Shown here piece after piece: positions 12,679-25,100 of a stretch of 64,000 nt of DNA. This DNA is from Sanguinoderma infundibulare (lineage: Eukaryota; Basidiomycota; Agaricomycetes; Polyporales; Polyporaceae). The stretch is from NCBI GenBank assembly GCA_032821775.1, contig JAVLRN010000005.1:1364001-1428000 (forward strand), written 5' to 3'. The position numbers were made by a program, and so were the translations under genes. The number at the start of each line of letters is the position of its first letter. The stretch's first letter is position 1. The notes below the pieces were generated by a model. The model searched no databases. It worked only from the letters and a program-made list of their open reading frames with translations, and was not told the DNA's origin.

Positions 12679-13168
12679 GGTCGACGCCGAGGCCGAGCGG
12701 CGGATGGAATCCGGAGGGAGGACCAAGCCCAGGTCACTGTCAGCGAGTCCGACGATGACACTGGCACTGGCAGCAAAGCAAGCACGAAGGACCAGTCTTT
12801 CGGCACGTGCGTTACGCAAGCCTTGACGCGTCACGGCTATCCTCGGCGCTAGCTTTCTTCTCCTTCAGCCGCCCCGAATTGCATGGTGATCAAAAGGCCC
12901 CGCCAGCTTCCTAGCTACCAAATTGATATTATTCACCTGCAGGCTCACCGAATTGGGGTCTGTATATGTAGCACACACGCCGACAACCGACGCAAAACGA
13001 GTATACCGACACAAATATTTGCACCTCGTTGCGCGCTCGACGGTCTCTTCGTGCCTCACCATCATGACGTCGCCGCGTTGACCGCATGTTCCACCGCCTC
13101 GAGCTTCTCGAGCATAATTCACACCACGGCCCGCCCATATTCGTCGCACATGCTTCCCGTATTCGTCC
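12679..13168. promoter_or_regulatory. Divergent promoter, YME1 / DUF726 gene
   Basis: About 490 bp lies between the inferred YME1 start and the next gene's start. It contains ACGCGT at 12826-12831 and CACGTGC near 12804. Short frames here lack any recognised motif. Confidence 0.35.
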
Positions 13169-15071
13169 ATGTCGCAGAAACACGATCTAACCAAAATGAC
13201 GACTCCAAAGGAACTCAGCGACCAGCAATGTGCAGCCGTGTTGGAACGTCTGACCTGTAACCTTGCGAGCTTTCGAAACAAGGCAGAGATGTACTCCGCC
13301 GCGGAGTCTTGGGCAGTTCACCACACGGAGGCCTCCCAAGCTCACGTAGACTTTGTCGCGGCGATAGATGCATGGGCTCAGGAAACTCTGAAGAACATCT
13401 GGCTCGCCTGTCGTGAACCTGGCGGAGGTTCGTCAATCCACACATTGTAACACACACTGTGCATGTCCATTAAAACGTCGACATTGCATAACAGATCGCA
13501 ATCCCCCACAGCTGGACCCCTACGCCGACACCTCCACCACCGGCCTTTCACCACTCCCACCCCAGGAACATCTTGTACGGCTCCTGAACGCCGTCCTCCT
13601 CTTGCACGTCACATCCGGCAACGAATACTCCAGTCGAACCCGCACGTTCCTTTTCTCCATCGGCCCAATAGACGAAGAATTCGTCGCCCTAACGCTCAAG
13701 AACCCAGAGCGGGCGATCGAAGAGGCGGAGAAGAAGACCAATGCCACGCGCGAGGAACACTCCCGCAGGAGCAGATGGGTCCGGTATGCCGGCATCGGGG
13801 CGGGAGCCCTAGCAGGCGGCGCCCTCATCGGCCTCACTGGCGGCCTCGCCGCCCCAGCCATCGGCGCAGGGGTCAGTTCCGTCCTTGGGTGGATCGGCGT
13901 CGGCGGTACGGCTGTGGGAGTGCTAGCGACGGGTCTCGCTGGTTCCTCTGTCGTCTGCGGGGCGCTTTTCGGGGCGTATGGGTCAAAAGAGACGGCAAGA
14001 ATCATTACCCAGTACACCAGAGATGTGCGAGACCTTGCCATCAAGCCTGTACATGAACCTCGAGGCACCATGGCCGTCAGGCTTTGCGTTACTGGGTGGC
14101 TCGAAAGCCCCGATGATGTCACGGAACCGTGGACTGTGTTCCGGGGTGACGATACCTTCGCATTACAATGGGTATGTACTCCCATTGTTTCAATAGTTGA
14201 GTACCCCGGTTGACGCTACGCCTCAGGAAATAGAGGCCTTGAGGGACCTCTCCTCAGCTTTGCTCACCCTCGTCAAAGCCCAAGCGATGCAGTACATCCG
14301 AGGAGAGATCATCAAACACACCGTCCTCGCCGCCCTCTGGAGAGCCCTCTCTCCCATAGCTTGGACCAAAGCCATCAAACTCATAGGTAACGCGATTCCA
14401 CCCCTCGACCGTCCGCACACTGCCCGCTCACTCATCTCGCAGACAACCCCTGGGTGACGGCGAAGAACCTCGCCCACCGCACCGGCAAAGTCCTCGGGGA
14501 CCTCCTCGCCTCCCGCGTCCTCGGGAACCGCCCTGTGACGCTCGTCGGCTACTCCCTCGGCTCCCTCGTCATCTTCGAGGCCCTACAGCACCTCGCGTCC
14601 CTCGCCCCCGCGCAGACGCTCGGCCTCGTCCAAGACGTCTACCTCTTTGGCAGCCCCATCGTGGTCGACCGCACGCAGTGGGCGGTGATGCGGCGCGTTG
14701 TGTCCGGTCGGCTGGTGAACGGGTACGGGAAGAACGACTATGTGCTCGCGGTGCTTGCGCGCGCGTCGGGCATGAGCTGGCACGTCGCGGGCTTGGAGCC
14801 GGTCGAGCTCCAGGGCGTGGAGAACATCTCGTGCGACGAGGTCGACGGCCATCTCAAGTGGCGAGGGATGATCGGCAAGTGTCTTGCCAAATGTGACGCA
14901 TATGGCGTCGATCCTGAGGAAGTCAAGAAGCAGCTGGACATCAAGGCCGTGAAGATCAGCCAAGAAACAGACATGGACGACATAATGATGGAGGACATGA
15001 AGCCTGGTTCGGATATGGGCTATGTAGAAGACCTCGAGAAGAGCAATGCCGTCCATGGTCGTGGAAGTTAA
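13169..15071 (+). CDS. DUF726/TMCO4-like transmembrane alpha/beta-hydrolase
   Basis: The protein begins MSQKHDLTKMTTPKELSD; a second in-frame ATG follows at 13199. After one intron comes a polar region with a predicted coiled coil (EEAEKKTNATREEHSRR). Next is a strongly Gly/Ala-rich hydrophobic hairpin at about 13790-13990 (GAGALAGGALIGLTGGLAAP and on). The C-terminal half carries the serine-hydrolase elbow GYSLG near 14550, followed by LFGSPIV. A coiled coil, paired hydrophobic segments and a GYSLG hydrolase domain match the DUF726 family, which includes human TMCO4 and yeast YFL034W. Members are putative membrane lipases whose substrates are largely undefined. The catalytic His and Asp cannot be assigned by eye. 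The C-terminus is Asp/Met-rich. Confidence 0.85.
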
Positions 15072-15263
15072 GGTGTCTGAAGTCGTCGGACATTCGGTAT
15101 GCCAGACTAGAGCCTCATAATGGCTGTACTACGATAGTTTTATCTAAAGCAATACATCGACAGCGAGGAGAATAGCGTCCATAGGGCTCAACTAGCTGCT
15201 CTTGTAATAGTCCATAGCAAAGCGCAATATTATAATACAATGTGCATCCACAACGTCTCCTCA

Positions 15264-16525
15264 TCACAATAGCAATCCCGCAAGAGCAGTGATGTTAATA
15301 CCAAGGCTCTGAAGCAAGGCCTACACGGTGTCCATTTAAGTATATATGCATGGAGAGAATGACAGATCAATATACCTTCAGTTGGGCTGTGTTGCCGCTC
15401 AGGGGACAGGCAAAGGTGGCCTGCTGCGAAATGGTCGTCGAGAACGGTACCAGCATGACCTTCACTCCCACCTGAGGACGAAAGCAATCGCAGCTCAGTG
15501 AGATGTACAGATAAGTGTGAGCGGCACCCAGTCACACGCTCACCTTAACGCTGACGGTAACAGTAATGTCAGAAGCAGCGGTGTTGGGATCGATGCCGCA
15601 GTGTTTGGCCAAGTCGGTGATGACAGCATAGGAGGGATCAGAAGCGGCGTTGTAGTCGATGGTAACAGGGAACGTGAAGTTCGTCTGCGTGTGGTCCTTG
15701 AATTGGACGTTCGTCATATGTCCAGAACCGACTTGAGTGTTGTTGATAGGGTAAATGACCTATGCGTGCGAGGTCAGCTACGCTGGACGCTACGGAAAAC
15801 TGAGAAGTCCCACAGAGGCGTCAAGCGTGTACAGCTCCACGGTGAAGTAGTTCGGGTTATTGACGCTGCCAAGGCTGTCAGCCCGGAGACGACGGCACCC
15901 GGAAGGCAGAACAAATACCTGATGTCCACGGGCAAGCCGACGCTGATGCTGCTGCCGCTGATGTTAACTGAGCTCACGTTGACGGTGGGTTGTCCGACGA
16001 TAATGTTGGGTGGGCGGAGCCACTGTAATACAGGTGGTCAGCCCCTGATCGTCCGTAAAATTATTCACGGCACCTACAAGCGCGAGCGAAAGCACGACGC
16101 TGATCACCAAGAAGAGAAAGATCATGAGGGTGCAGCAGAAGAACCTGCCGAAGCAACCCAGGCGCGAGCCCTTCGTCCACAAGTTGCCCTGGTACTCCTT
16201 CCGCCACTGTCGCACGTTTCCTGGAGTCCTGCAAACCACAGGCCGTCATGAATAACACGGAATGAATAGCCGATACAGGGCAGACGTACTTCTCGCCCAT
16301 TGGTGGGGGGGAAGCATCATCGTGGTCGAACCCACTCCTCGCACCTTCCTTCGAACGGGCGGCCCCATCATCGTATCCCTCGTATGCTTGCCCACCAGTG
16401 CCCTCCGGGTATCCTCCGGGGTATGCTCGGTTCGCCTGCTGTTGCTGCACCTCGTACGGATTGAAGGGCGCATCTTGATATTGCTGCGCATACTGGCCGT
16501 GCGCGTATGGGTCGTGGTATGACAT
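15264..16525 (-). CDS. Single-pass membrane protein with LEA_2-like domain
   Basis: The N-terminus (MSYHDPYAHGQYAQQYQDAP) is Tyr/Gln/Pro-rich and probably disordered and cytosolic. A basic segment (WRKEYQGNLWTKGSRLGC) precedes one membrane span (FCCTLMIFLFLVISVVLSLAL). The outer part carries alternating beta-strand patterns (IIVGQPTVNVSSVNISGSSI; FKDHTQTNFTFPVTIDYNAA), as in LEA_2/WHy beta-sandwich domains. Several NxT/S sites are present. The last exon reads ALLQSLGINITALAGLLL then TGA at 15264-15266. Start is ATG at 16525; an in-frame GTG lies just upstream. Basidiomycetes commonly carry such proteins, and their function is not established. It is convergent with the DUF726 gene. Confidence 0.75.
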
Positions 16526-17059
16526 CACGGGGCTGCCTGTTCGTTAGAGCGGCGGGTGGTCGTCAAGGAAGACGGTAAAGACGGGTCTAGAGATATAGGT
16601 GGAGAGTCAGAGAGAGAGAGGGGATGGCGCGGCCGGCGCGATGAGAAGGAGGAGTTGGTAATAAAGGCTGCGGGCTCTCCTTGCAGCTGAGACCATCGGA
16701 CAGCCTTGGCGCAGCCACTTTGACCTAGCCGCCACCCGCGAATAGCATCCGCAGCAAATCGTGGGAATATAGCTCACATCTGGCTCATCCACCCGGGCGC
16801 TCTACCTTCGAAGTGAGGAGCATGGCAAACCTTGAAAGCATGCCCGCGGCATGCCACGAGCATGGTGGGGTCCTCATTCAACACGTTGCATTGAAAATTG
16901 TATTTAGGAATTGTGATTGACCAGTATCATTGAGTATATGCGCATATAGACTATAACAGAACGATATTAAACCATAAGTATCCAGTTTCAAGTCCAGCCA
17001 AAGACATCGACGCCGCCAAGATACCTTGTGGCGGCAATAGCATAGGATGAGGTAAAAGT
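16526..17059. other. Intergenic between two minus-strand genes
   Basis: This is the upstream region of the LEA_2 gene and the 3' flank of the RING gene. A (GA)n run lies near 16610-16620, and an AT-rich part near 16885-16975 is a likely 3' processing region for the RING gene. No coding signal is seen. Confidence 0.45.
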
Positions 17060-18589
17060 CTAGGAAAAGCCGGAGGAATTTCCAGGTATGAACGGTGCAC
17101 GCTGGCCACTAGACCCAGTCGTCGCCAAAGCAGGAGGACGAGGAGTTTGACTTCTTGTGCCAGAAGTGGCGATATGAGCACCAGAGCCGGTCCCAGGCGG
17201 AGGACGTTGTCCGCCTGAGGGAATGAAACGCTGGCTCTGCGATTGGAACTTGAGATGGGATAGCGAGCGGGGTGTAGCCGCCGGCGTGGTGCTTGTCGTC
17301 CTACTCGGAGTTTGTGGGATGAATCGCTGAGAAGAACTGAAAGATGCAGTCTGTGGAGCAGCCGATGGAAGCCGTGAGGTCGGCATTTGTGTTCTTGTGC
17401 CTGCAGCCCAGCTCCCTGGAGGCGGAGGAGGCGGCATAGCTTGTTGACTATGTTGCACAGTTGTCCCTTCGCGCGCCTGTGCGCGTCTACTAGACCCAGA
17501 CTGGACGTAAGAGAGAGTGGGCGCAGTCATCTTAGTTTGACCTTGAGCACTTGGTGAAGGGACATAAGCGTATTGTCTGCGTATTCGACTGCAATGAGCG
17601 ATTTATCTTCAAGTCCTGGGACGATGAGACTCACGACAAGTTCTGCGGAGGAACCGAGGCACGATGGGATTGACGAGAGTTGAAGGAGGGCTGATGGTGA
17701 TTCGGGGGAAGAGTCAAACGGTCTGGACCAACTGGTGTCGAAAAGGAGGCTACGGAGCGAGGGCTGGATGTCTTCTGCCCGCCGTACGAGCTAGGGCATC
17801 CAAAAGTCTCAACGCTAACCGCGACTGTAAGGATCTGAACACTCACCCTTCGATGTCCATGCGCCGTCTTTTCTGGCCACCAGCAGTCTCACCTGAATCT
17901 CCCCCCAAGCTCTGCAGTTGGTGCACCAAGCTTTGATTTTCGCTCCGTAAGTCGTCGACTAATCTAGTCGGATAGTTCAGTGGGATGGCGACGAAGATAG
18001 TATTCTGGAGCGTGAATCAGTACTTGCGGAGGCGCTTGGCTTCTGCATGTTCCTCCTTGAGGCGTTCGTACAACGGACGATATTGTTGGTATTTCTTCTT
18101 GTAAAATCTGACAAGGGATGCCATAGTGTTCATCTGGAACTAAAATAGGGACACATGTAAGCGAATTCAGGAGCTCCATACTATCAGACCTACCCTAAGT
18201 GTGTAACCCACGGCATCAAAAGCGGCGGGTGCAGCCTCGAACCAGTTTGACATTGGCGGTTCCAGCTAGGATAGTGTGAACACGGAACGTCCTGCGGCGT
18301 GCTTCGAAGACGCACATCTCTTGCCATTGCAAGCACATGTATCCCCGGGCTGCCGCACTCCGCACAACTCCTGTCTGCATCTTCAAACGCGAAAACGTCG
18401 GCCGGCCTCTAGCATACACGGTCTGAAGAACGTACTGAGGTGGTTGTTGCAAACCACATGTCCACATTCGGTCACCCAGAAAGGGACGGACGAGAGCGCA
18501 CCAGACTCGCTGATGTATTCCAGATGGCATATGCCGCAGCTGACAAACTCCCAGAAGTCGAATTCCGGAGGAGCCGAGACGTGCGACAT
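17060..18589 (-). CDS. RING-finger protein, Zip3/RNF212-like candidate
   Basis: Start is ATG 18589 (MSHVSAPPEFDFWEFVSCGI). A C3HC4-type RING follows: SCGICHLEY, then WVTECGHVVCNNH, an intron, then SCAECGSPG. The chain continues LEPPMSNWFEAAPAAFDAVG, a basic heptad-like segment (FYKKKYQQYRPLYERLKEEH) and a long Ser/Thr/Pro/Gln-rich tail ending SSGFS. A small N-terminal RING, a coiled coil and a Ser-rich tail is the layout of Zip3/RNF212/HEI10 proteins. Those are SUMO or ubiquitin E3 ligases that mark crossover sites on meiotic chromosomes. RING and layout are seen; the meiotic role is inference. It has several introns and is divergent from the JmjC gene. Confidence 0.7.
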
Positions 18590-19113
18590 GCTACCAGGGC
18601 GTTGCCAGGACTCGTTGTAGAATAAGGAGGTGGTGTTTGGATAAAGCACAGAAGGAGAGGAGGATGCAGGGAATGCGAAGCTAGCGCAACGCTGCCTGCG
18701 ACGTCGAAGTCGAGAACAAGGTCGCTTCCCGCCCTTCCCCGCCTGTGATGCGTCGCGTCCGTGACGGGTCACACAACGCGTATCAGGAAACAGATCGTCA
18801 CATTCTGGCAATCTCTGGCGGGCTGAACCAGCCCAAGCATTTAATCAATGACCACAGCTTAAGGCCTTCAGGAATTTGGGAGGCAATGAAGAGGCGATGA
18901 GATATGGTTATAGAAGCTCAAGCATGCTGGTGGCCATCGGCATGCACAGGCGAGAACCAGACCACATGGGCGCTCGTACAGAAGCAACTCAGAAGTCTGG
19001 AGCTGTAGCCGACTCACATATCTACATCTTTCCCCCCACCATCGTCCTCCAGCATCCCTCCTGGCTCTCTGGGTCGATCCCTCTGGTCCCCAGAGTCTGC
19101 ACCGGCCACAGCT
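18590..19113. promoter_or_regulatory. Divergent promoter, RING gene / JmjC gene
   Basis: This 524-bp region separates two divergent starts. It holds ACGCGT at 18776-18781 and a C/T-rich tract at about 19025-19095 just before the JmjC start, as is common in fungal leaders. No TATA box is obvious. Confidence 0.4.
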
Positions 19114-22100
19114 ATGGAACGGAAGCGGCTGGAACTCACCGAGGCTGGCTCCGACCAAATTAGACCCGTCAGGTCTGCTGCATCACCTGCGCGTTCTATC
19201 GTGCCACCCATTCCTCGCTCCCCAGGGTTCCTCCAGAGACAGAGCGGATCGAACGGTAGCGTCTACAGTCAGGATAACCCCGTTATTGGCCCGTCGTTTA
19301 GGCCACCGGATGAACAACTGAGCGTTGTTTCTCGGGAGAATCCTTCGGAGAAGGTTTCCCCACCTCCCCTTCCCACTCTTCCTCCTGCGCACGCCTCCTC
19401 TGAAGAACCAAGAGCAACCCCCGCACCGCCGCGCGTATCTTGCAAAGGATGGAGTGTCTCGGAGCTTTGTACAAAGTACCCTAACTTCCGTGAGGTGCGC
19501 AGAGTGAAGGCTTCCGTAGTCCCCGAGGAGCTTGAGCGGATCATGGCCGACTACGAAAATGCCGGTAACCCTCTCATCATCGAGGGCTGGGACAAACATC
19601 CAAAATGGAGAGAAGACTTGCTGAACCTGGATTGGTTGCTCACGAATACCAAAGATGAGGGTGCGTACGCCTTGCTTCCTACTCTTTCGCATTTTGTAAG
19701 ACGAACATGTATGGCAGAAATTTCTGTCCGCAATGTGCACAATCGTAGGGACTACGCCATGAGGAGTTTGTCCCATTTTGTGGAAGTATGTCGCAAGCAG
19801 GAAAAATACAGCCCCCCAGGAGGTCAGTACACGCATTTCCTGTATTATGATGTGCGCTCACCAAACTCTCCTCGAACAGAGCCCCAGAGGTTTTACTGGA
19901 AAGACGCAGACTGTCCTGAACAATGGAAAGGGTGGCTCGAGGACATTCTTCCTCCGGAGCTGCTCCCTGGATGCTCTGGTGATCTTCTGCGGCATCTCTA
20001 TCCTTCCGTAGGTTTTGTCTATTTCAGGACACACATGCGTGCTGAATCAATCTATGTAGGAGGCCGTCGAGTCGCTTATGTGCTATCTTGGCATGGGAGA
20101 CACTTACACGGCCGCACACAAGGACCTCTGTGCATCCTCGGGCCACAACCTAATGTGCTTTGCTGAGGACGCCGGCTCCTCGTTCTGGTTCATGACCGAA
20201 TCGCAAACCGCGCCAAAGGCAGCTGAGTACTTTCAGAAGATACTCGGACAGGAACTTGACTGGGAGACGCACATCACGACCGTCGAGGAGCTTGGCAGTG
20301 CACCGTTTGACGTATACGTCGCAGAGCAGAGGGTCGGCGACCTTGTCCTTGTCCCGCCACGGAGCGTGCACCAGGTCGTCAACCAAGGCGGACTGGCCAT
20401 GAAAGTCAGTTGGTCCCGAATGCCTCTTCAGGGACTGAGTACTGCTCTGCACAGCGAGCTGCCGGTGTACCGCAGGTACTTGGATTGATATACCTGTACT
20501 AATCTATGTGCGCTGACATTCGTTTCCATTTGTTAGGGTGTGCCGAGCGGAGCAGTACCGGGTCAAGACCATACTCTATCGTGCAATGCTCCACCACACG
20601 GATTTGCTCAAGTCTGCCCTCCCACTGAAGTCCAGTGACAAAGATACAAACGGGAACGTCGGCACGAATGCGCTCAATCTACCATACGCTTCCAGCGATA
20701 GCGACTGCGACTCAAGGCCATCGTTATCACCCTCGCCACGCCCGTCCACTGAGGAGTGTGCGAAGACACTACGCACCCTTGTCAAGCTCTTCGACGAAGT
20801 CCTGCTCGAGGAGTATGCTGCCTGTCACGGGTCTCTTCCGCACGTACTCGGGGCCGACAGGTCTGGTTGGTCGTTGACGACGGAGACGGGTATGCGGCGA
20901 AAACTCAAACTCGTCCCACCCAGCGACGCGCGCGAGCACACGGACAAGCAGCGAGCAGGCGCGTGCAACTTTGCTTGTGACTTCTGCGGCGCGGACATCT
21001 TTCAGAGCTTCTTCGAGTGCCGAAAATGCGCTTGGTTGCCCGAACAATCTGGCCAGCCTGGTGACGGCTTGCTGATCTGCGCTGCGTGCTACGTGGAAGG
21101 CCGGAGCTGCGTTTGCGACGAGATGCAGCCCGCACAATGTCGACCACTCCATGTCCTCATCACCGACCGCAACCGCGCAGCAGACGTGTTGCGTCAGGTC
21201 CCTGAGGTTTTGAAAGCGAAGGCTCTTTTGGACCTCCAAGAAAGGTGCGTAACCGTAGCAAGGCTTCATGAAGTTGTTATCTCATCAGAAGAACAGTGAC
21301 CTGAACAAACACGAAGGCATCCGTGTGTTTGAGGCTGCCTGCGCATATCAGCAGTATAAGCAGAACATCCGCTTCACCGATGTGCGTCAACAACGTTTAC
21401 CCTTTTACACCACAAACCTGACAGTTTCTACTGCAACTGACAGGCGCAAGACCTTTACCGATGTAGTTCGAAAAACCCAGACCCCCATCTAGCGCCTCCT
21501 TCAGAGTGTCTGAAGTGTACGAAGTGCAAGACCTGGAAGTGTTTCTTCCATCATCTCCGCTTTGGGACACATGTTGCAGAAGCGGTTCTCGCCTTCTCCA
21601 AAGGTGAAACTGCGTTTCACGAGGTGCACAAGGCCAACGGTACAGCCACGAAGCAATATCCGGTCAAGCTTTACAACGTCCATGGCAACAATGCAAAGAA
21701 TAGGCTCGTGATCGCGGCTAAGAGTTTTCCGAGATGCAAGCCCTCAAATCCCCAAACGAAAGCCGGGTTCTATGATAGGGCTGAAATCGACGTCGATCCT
21801 GAGGTTAGTGGGTTCAGAAGCACACATAGGATGAGGCTGACTATTGATCTCAGCCTGAAGAGGAGTCGTTGTCGACACCACCTGGTTTGAGTCCGAAGAT
21901 CGGCTCGCGATCCCCTCCCAGACTAGACTTGAGCACCCCTCCCAGACTAGACTTGAGCACCCCTCCCAGACTAGACTTGAGCACCCCTCCGCCTCATCCA
22001 GTGGAGGACGGTGAGTGCTCACCACTCACCTCAATAGACTCGTTAGACAGTCCCGAGTGGCGTAGCCTAGAGAGGCCGGGTAATTCACTAGACGGCCCAG

Positions 22101-25100
22101 AGAGACTGGTTCCCTCAGTCGACAACCCCAAGGAACACGTAGATGGTTTCGATGGCCCTCCGGACTGCAACCACCGTCGATCGCCTTCCGCATCCCCTAC
22201 CGCGACCGCTGTGGACGCCAGTTCAGAGATCGAAGTATCCGAGATCGTGAGTCAGCAGGGTCCCGCGCGTCCCCCGAATGCACGTCGATGCGTGCCATAT
22301 GTGGAGGTACCGATTGTCAAGAGGCCTCTCAAACGGACCGCGTCGCCTTCCTCAGACGAGCCGGAATGGATGGACTCTCCGCAGAAGAAGCCCCGGTCCA
22401 CGCGCCGAGATGCTGCCGAAAATGGACGTGCTCCAGGTCGAGGAAGGTCGGAGAGCAGGGTTGAACTTGCAGCCACGCGTCCAGTAAGTTCAGACGTTAC
22501 CATGGGCCAGTTACCTCATATCCGTTGCTAACCAATGGTACAGTCTGCCAGACGTAAATCTCGTTCAAGAACCGATTCGGAAGAGCACTACTTGGGGCAA
22601 TCCTATGGGAATGAACTCGCATATGCTTATAAGAAAGCGGCTGTTCCAATTGGAATCTCCGTCTTCACGCAGCCTCCCATTGAGCGTTCATCCCGGTCTC
22701 TACCAAAACGACCTACAACACTCAGGCGTGTGATGTCACCAGAATCGATCAGGGGCGCTTCGCCATCACGCCCACATTCGAGTCACTCGTCTGCGCATCC
22801 TCCACCTCCTGCCTCCCCCGTGTCCTCGATGAACAGTCGTAAACTGCTCCCACGAGCTAAGCAGCCTGTTCCCGGCTCATCGAAGGATTTTGGCCAACGA
22901 ACGACGTTCAATTTCAAGAAGCACTCCACCATGCCGTCTACTTCCAGTACGGAGACAGCGCGTCGTACCCAGAAGCGCAAGAGAGGTCCACCCGGCATCC
23001 CTCATAGCGAGGTGGAGGCTAGAGTTACATCGCAACAACGGGCAGAGCGGACTCCTCGCAAGAAAGCGCGTGTGGCGCGACCACTGGATCCGGAGGTCAT
23101 CGAGATCGACGATGAGCCTATTCCGATGAACGCTCTACAACTTGCAGAACCCTCACCAAGAGTGCCTCGTCCCAGCCACCCTTCCTCTCCTCACCCTCCG
23201 CCACCCGCGCTTCCTCCGCGACGTGATCTTCCTCCGGACGCGACTATGGCGGGACCTTCCCGTCCCTTGTCTAGTTCTGGTCAGAATGGTTCTATTATTG
23301 AACGCCGAGCAGCCCCCCAGCCCTCTGTTCTCAACCCCGCCCCAGGACCTGCGGCTTCGTCCGCTCCCATTCTTCCTCCCACTCCTGCATCTGCATCTGC
23401 ACCCGGACGTGCGATTTCCCCGACGCCCTCTTCCGCTGTCGCTCCCTTCCCACCACTACCGGGCCCTGCACCTGCACCCGCGCCTGCGCCCGCAAGTGTA
23501 CCTGCCACGGCATCTTTGTTGTCTAGTCTAGTCGTCCCGCTTGGTTTACGGAACTCCGCCGATGCCGCTCGACTGTTCACGACTCCCGATGTTCACCAAC
23601 TCGAACCCAGTGCAGGCCCTAGTGTGGATGCTCCGTCTCCCCAACTGGCCGGCGATACGGAGCTTATGGGGCCGGTGGCAGAAGTATTTGGAGTCATGTC
23701 AGACGTCATGAAAGCTAAGTTATTGTCGGACATCAAGGTTAAAGAGGCAATGCAGAAGGTTGAGGAGAGCGAAGGTCGTGTCGTTGCGTTGCTGAAGACC
23801 TTCGAGCAGACCGTCTTACCGAGACTTGACGGCCTCGACGCTCAGGAATCGGCGGTTGGCCAGCGTCAGGAGCCTCTCAACGAGGTCGAAGAACTTCGTG
23901 CACGGGTTCGGAAGCTGGAGGACGAGCTTGCTAAGTCACGCGAGGAGACCACGGAGATTGCCCAGTTACGCGAGGAGATCAAGAAGGAGCGCACCGAACG
24001 ACATCATATGGGACGGAAAGTGCGGGAGCTTGAGAACACGGTCGAGGCGTACAAAAGCGAGCGAGAGGCGAAGGACCAAGAGTACGGGCGTAAGATTGGG
24101 GACGAGGTCCGGAGCCAACTAATGACCGCTATGGTGACGTGGAGGGAGGCCACCACTAAGATTGTTCAGGCTGCCATCGAGAAGCAGCAGATGCTACCAG
24201 GGCCGTCCTCGGGCCTCCCACCGGAACAACGTCTCATGTCATGGACTCCTCAGGATCAAGTAGTAGGTCATCCACAGCCACAGGACTTGAGAGAGGTAAG
24301 TGTCAGCCCTTCTGCTCTCCAAGGCCTTGGTGCATTGCTAACAAGCAGTATCACAAGAACACTGCCGGTCAGTTCCCGCCTCACGGTCATCCCGCCGGTA
24401 CGCATCCACAGGGAGGGATTCTTCACGAACACCGTCTATGGCACAATGGCATGGGGGATCATAGGCACTTCCAGAATGGACAGCACTACGGTAACAATGG
24501 GAGTCGGCCCAATCATTACAACCCCAAATCCCGCCACCAACAAGGCGGGTTTCCCAACTATAACTCGGGGCGAGGCGGGTACCCCACCTTTACTGATCAC
24601 CACAGCCATGCAGGGCGAGGCGGGTCTTCCAACGATACCGGTCATCACAACCATGCGCGACATGGGTATCGGCATCAGAACGGTAACAATTGCGATCCGG
24701 TCAACAATTGGGACAGTAGACCTCAGAATCCTCAAGGTCAGCATTCTGGGGATTTGTCGCATGGCGGACGTCACCAGGGGGAGCCCGCAATCGCTAGGCC
24801 TCGAGAAGGATTGCCTCGACGTGGTAGGAGCGTCGATGCGAGAAGTGAACACAGCTCAGGTGAGTCTCTCCTACTCGGTTCGATCTAGCAACTCATTTCT
24901 GTTCCACAGGCCGCTCAAATCGTGATCGTTCCCGTTCCCGCTCCGCAGCCCGGAGTCACCATTCGGGCGACACAGACCGAGGACAGACGTCTCCCATCCA
25001 CCAGTTCGAGTCCTCCCCCCGCGACAAGAGTAGTTCCAGCATGTCGATGGAGACCATTGAGGACTCCACGTCGGAGAGGTCTCGACGGTCTCTCTCCGAG

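Noticed and set aside
12640..12834. Minus-strand 64-codon frame upstream of YME1 as a separate small gene
   Set aside because: Its end overlaps the inferred YME1 first exon and a GTGAGT donor; the spliced YME1 start explains the signal better.
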